This document shows positions 61,849 through 64,000 of a DNA stretch of 64,000 bases, piece by piece (positions within the stretch are counted from its first letter, which is position 1; every line of letters starts with the position of its first letter). A program made the translations under genes and the position numbers. The stretch comes from Bacillus sp. REN16. Its GTDB lineage: Bacteria > Bacillota > Bacilli > Bacillales > Bacillaceae_L. The stretch is taken from positions 1-64,000 of the forward strand of contig NZ_JAJFZK010000002.1 in NCBI RefSeq assembly GCF_020731355.1. The letters are read 5' to 3'. The notes beneath the pieces were generated by a model. The model saw only the letters and a program-made list of their open reading frames with translations, had not been told where the DNA came from and made no database searches.

Positions 61849-62349
61849 ATGAGCGAAGAAAATAAAATGAACGAGATTGAACGAACAGCCCGAAAATGGT
61901 TAGAGGAAAGAGGCGTTACAATTCAGGATATTGCGGAGTTAGTCTACTTTTTACAAAGCAAATACCACCCAGACCTGAAAATGGAGGATTGTGTGCACAA
62001 TGTTGACCGCGTTCTCACAAAACGCGAGATTCAAAATGCGGTATTAACCGGGATTCAATTGGATAAACTCGCCGAAAAAGGCTTACTCGAAGAGCCATTA
62101 CTATCAACCATTAAGGTAGATGAAGGACTTTACGGCGTTGATGAAATCCTTGCGTTTTCAATTGTAAACGTGTACGGATCAATCGGCTTTACGAATTACG
62201 GATATATTGATAAGAAAAAACCAGGTATCTTGGAGCGTTTAAACGACAAATCAACTGGCGAATGCCACACGTTTTTAGATGATATTGTCGGAGCAATCGC
62301 AGCAGCAGCATCAAGCCGATTAGCGCATAGGGCAGCAAACACGAATTAA
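61849..62349 (+). CDS. yutG: phosphatidylglycerophosphatase A-family protein YutG
   Basis: About 166 residues. Features: LEERGVTIQDIAELVYFLQS, VLTKREIQNAVLTGIQLDKL, DEGLYGVDEILAFSIVNVYG and HTFLDDIVGAIAAAASSRLAH near the end. It belongs to the PgpA-like (YutG) group; family members are soluble in bacilli and their true activity is uncertain. The ATG at 61849 lies after a weak GGGTG; GTG three codons earlier is possible. Divergent from yutH. Confidence 0.88.
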   Translation: MSEENKMNEIERTARKWLEERGVTIQDIAELVYFLQSKYHPDLKMEDCVHNVDRVLTKREIQNAVLTGIQLDKLAEKGLLEEPLLSTIKVDEGLYGVDEILAFSIVNVYGSIGFTNYGYIDKKKPGILERLNDKSTGECHTFLDDIVGAIAAAASSRLAHRAANTN

Positions 62350-62355
62350 ATGACG

Positions 62356-62391
62356 AAAGGACCAAATCATATGTGAATTGGTCCTTTTTTA
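62356..62391 (+). terminator. yutG terminator
   Basis: Stem AAAGGACCAA/TTGGTCCTTT followed by TTT. Confidence 0.8.
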
Positions 62392-62450
62392 ATTGGTTAA
62401 AAATGATATACTTAATTTACAAACTATTCCGTCAGAGGTGTGTAAGTACG

Positions 62451-62660
62451 ATGGACTTATTTTTAAAAGTTATGGGCCTTTTCTTTTTTGTAATTGCAAC
62501 CTTCATTACTTTTCCAATGCAAAAAGAATTTAAAAATCATGACGGTCAAGTTCTACAAAGAGCACTGGTAAATCGTTGGACGCGACGCCTTAAAACGTCA
62601 ATACTTTTATATTTGATTGGTGGGATTTGTTCTATAGTCGGGATTATTTTGTCCATATAA
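62451..62660 (+). CDS. small two-helix membrane protein
   Basis: 69 residues from MDLFLKVMGLFFFVIATFIT: two membrane helices with a polar, basic loop (QKEFKNHDGQVLQRALVNRW, TRRLK) between. AGAGGTG lies 11-12 bases before the ATG. The frame is open further upstream but runs through a terminator, so this start is preferred. Function unknown; ends in its own terminator. Confidence 0.6.
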   Translation: MDLFLKVMGLFFFVIATFITFPMQKEFKNHDGQVLQRALVNRWTRRLKTSILLYLIGGICSIVGIILSI

Positions 62661-62692
62661 AAAAAACGCTAATGAGCGTTTTTTTATATTCG
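62661..62692. terminator. bidirectional terminator
   Basis: Stem AAAAAACGCT/AGCGTTTTTT with 4-base loop AATG; shared with convergent yutF. Confidence 0.85.
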
Positions 62693-63454
62693 TTCCATCC
62701 ATTCTTTTAAGCTGTTAATTGCATAGGTTGGCTGACGGTCATACCCTTTTAAAAGCTCAGCCGTGGTTACACCTGTATGAACAAGAAGTGTATCAATACC
62801 TGCGTTCATTCCGGCCATGATATCTGTGTCATAATAATCACCGACCATGATTGTATCTTCTTTTGCAATACCTAATTTCTTTTGGGCTTGTTCCATGATC
62901 ACTTTTTCTGGCTTTCCGATAAAAATCGGTTGAACGGTAGTTGAAACAGTTACAACTGAAGTGAGCGATCCATTTCCTGGTAAAAACCCTCTTTCAGTTG
63001 GAATTGAAATATCACCATTTGTTGAAATAAACGTTGCGCCGTTTCGGACAGCTAGACATGCTAGTGCAAATTTTTCATAAGAAACAGAGCGGTCAATTCC
63101 AACCACAACAAAATCTGGATTTTCTTCTCGAATGGTAAAGCCTTTTTCGTGTAATGCTTGGCGAATCCCTTCTTCCCCAATCACATAAACAGTGTCACCC
63201 TTATTTAGGTCATACATATAATTTGCTGTTGCTTGGCTTGTTGTGAACACTTGATCTTCCGTACACGCAATATCGAAATCGCGAAGCTTTGCTGCTACCT
63301 GTGCCGGTGTTCTTGAAGAATTATTTGTAACAAATAAATATGGGATTTGTTTTTCATTTAGGGCATTTACGAAATCACATGCATCATTAATGCGCTCAGT
63401 ACCAAGATACATTGTGCCATCAAGGTCAATTAAATATCCTTTATATGTTTTCAC
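62684..63454 (-). CDS. yutF: HAD-superfamily phosphatase YutF (NagD type)
   Basis: 256 residues of HAD subfamily IIA: GYLIDLDGTMYLG (DxD motif I), FVTNNSSRTPAQV (motif II), PEKVIMEQAQKKLG with motif III Lys, and MVGDYYDTDIMAG (motif IV). It removes phosphate from sugar or nucleotide phosphates; exact substrate unknown. GTG at 63454 is chosen because AAAGGTG lies before it; an in-frame GTG 4 codons upstream overlaps that site. Structured repeat C lies 24 bp upstream. Confidence 0.92.
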   Translation of the reverse strand: MKTYKGYLIDLDGTMYLGTERINDACDFVNALNEKQIPYLFVTNNSSRTPAQVAAKLRDFDIACTEDQVFTTSQATANYMYDLNKGDTVYVIGEEGIRQALHEKGFTIREENPDFVVVGIDRSVSYEKFALACLAVRNGATFISTNGDISIPTERGFLPGNGSLTSVVTVSTTVQPIFIGKPEKVIMEQAQKKLGIAKEDTIMVGDYYDTDIMAGMNAGIDTLLVHTGVTTAELLKGYDRQPTYAINSLKEWMERI

Positions 63455-63477
63455 TAGTTCAATCACCTTTTAGATGA

Positions 63478-63622
63478 TGTTCAAAAAGTGCGGTGAATAT
63501 GACGCATCGAATTTCTGTGTTGGCTTGCTTTTCCGTTCCTCACGTATTAACTGCATACGCTCCGGTACTCAAAGCTGCACCGCCTTGAAATTCTTGGTCC
63601 TCTTCATCCTCCTTTTTGAACA
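63478..63622 (-). repeat. 145-bp structured element with terminal inverted repeats (family C, copy 2)
   Basis: Perfect 11-bp terminal inverted repeats TGTTCAAAAAG/CTTTTTGAACA. Internal complementary pairs on the minus strand: GAATTTC/GAAATTC, GCGGTG/CACCGC and CGTAT/ATACG. Same orientation relative to the next minus-strand gene as copy 1 (54841-54986), and the same distance to its start. Confidence 0.85.
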
Positions 63623-63631
63623 CGTATTTTA

Positions 63632-64000
63632 TTAATTTTTAAACGCAGAAACAGGTCCTAGTTCGTTTTCAAGATAGGATCTAACAGCTGCCGGAAAGCT
63701 TTTTAGACTTTCTTTATTTTTTTGAAAGCTCAACATTAATTCCTCATGGTTGATTTCAAGATAATCTTGAACAATTACTTTACGGAAACGAATGATTTCC
63801 TTTAGGTCATTTGCAGCTTGTGTGGAAACCACTTTCTCGTCTTCAAGAATATCAATGATATCCTCATAGCTCCCTGGGTCACGCATAATAAAGCCATCAA
63901 TCATTGAATTGCCTACATCTAATATCGATTCAATTAAAAGTTGTGAAATGCGCTCTAATGCTTTCTTTTCAAGCGTGCTTGTCCAATTTTTTTCCACTTC
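63632..64000 (-). CDS. yutE: YutE, DUF86/HepT-like protein (partial, 5' end outside window)
   Basis: The last 121 or so residues of a protein of about 145. The frame is open to the window edge. LLIESILDVGNSMIDGFIMR and PGSYEDIIDILEDEKVV are followed by FRKVIVQDYLEIN and the end LENELGPVSAFKN, as in B. subtilis YutE from memory. This is the DUF86 (HEPN) family, but the RxxxxH motif reads R-KVIV-Q, with Gln for the His. That suggests loss of RNase activity in this branch. Confidence 0.88.
   Translation of the reverse strand, partial: EVEKNWTSTLEKKALERISQLLIESILDVGNSMIDGFIMRDPGSYEDIIDILEDEKVVSTQAANDLKEIIRFRKVIVQDYLEINHEELMLSFQKNKESLKSFPAAVRSYLENELGPVSAFKN

Overview
The window reads as a low-GC chromosome segment of a spore-forming Bacillaceae bacterium, close to Bacillus subtilis in gene content and probably in the Neobacillus/Mesobacillus/Bacillus range. 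This rests on strong Shine-Dalgarno sites with frequent GTG/TTG starts, an H-type small acid-soluble spore protein, spore coat-type proteins (YutH, a YuzC-like protein), the KinA-associated genes kapB/kapD and a complete mrp operon. Species cannot be fixed from the sequence alone.

Layout. Positions 1-38 are the 5' end of a 16S rRNA gene on the minus strand, with its leader and promoter up to about 375. From 0.5 to 19 kb lies a mosaic of accessory and envelope genes: an LPXTA-anchored acidic surface protein, an EamA transporter, a secreted beta-propeller protein, a PlsY paralogue followed by an acyltransferase/class V aminotransferase fusion, tRNA-Ala(GGC), a membrane-anchored nuclease, dhaS, a cell-wall glucosaminidase, a CPBP protease, rluF, a lipoprotein, a BNR-repeat protein and a HEPN-like/CBS protein. 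From about 19.7 kb to the end the order follows the B. subtilis yugO-yutE region: mstX-yugO, pgi, yugJ, yugI, alaT-alaR, yugF, kapB, kapD, yuxJ, pbpD, yufK, mrpABCDEFG, yuxO, (yuzC), bioY, yuiF, pepA, yuiD, yuiC, yuiB, yumB, yutM, yuzB, yutJ, yuzD, yutI, hom-thrC-thrB, yutH, yutG, yutF, yutE. Absent at the expected places are comQXPA (next to yuxO), yuiA and yumC.

How the genes work together. mrpABCDEFG gives Na+/H+ antiport; hom, thrC and thrB form an overlapping threonine operon; yutM, yutI and yuzD are Fe-S or thiol-related; yumB and yutJ are two type II NADH dehydrogenase-like flavoproteins; alaR-alaT is an alanine aminotransferase with its Lrp-type regulator; bioY sits behind a BirA-type operator.

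The most unusual material is intergenic: (i) at least four gaps hold degenerate tandem units with a strict 20-21 bp period, different in sequence from gap to gap (two share one motif); (ii) two copies of a 145-bp structured element with 9-11 bp terminal inverted repeats, each about 25 bp upstream of a minus-strand gene start and in the same orientation; (iii) nested-stem elements around yuiB, another repeat family at 11.5 and 46.7 kb, and a 46-bp near-perfect hairpin. Among proteins, the FeeM/LuxI-like acyltransferase-aminotransferase fusion next to plsY and the HEPN-like/CBS fusion are the best candidates for undescribed biochemistry. All functional calls come from reading the sequence; no database search was run.
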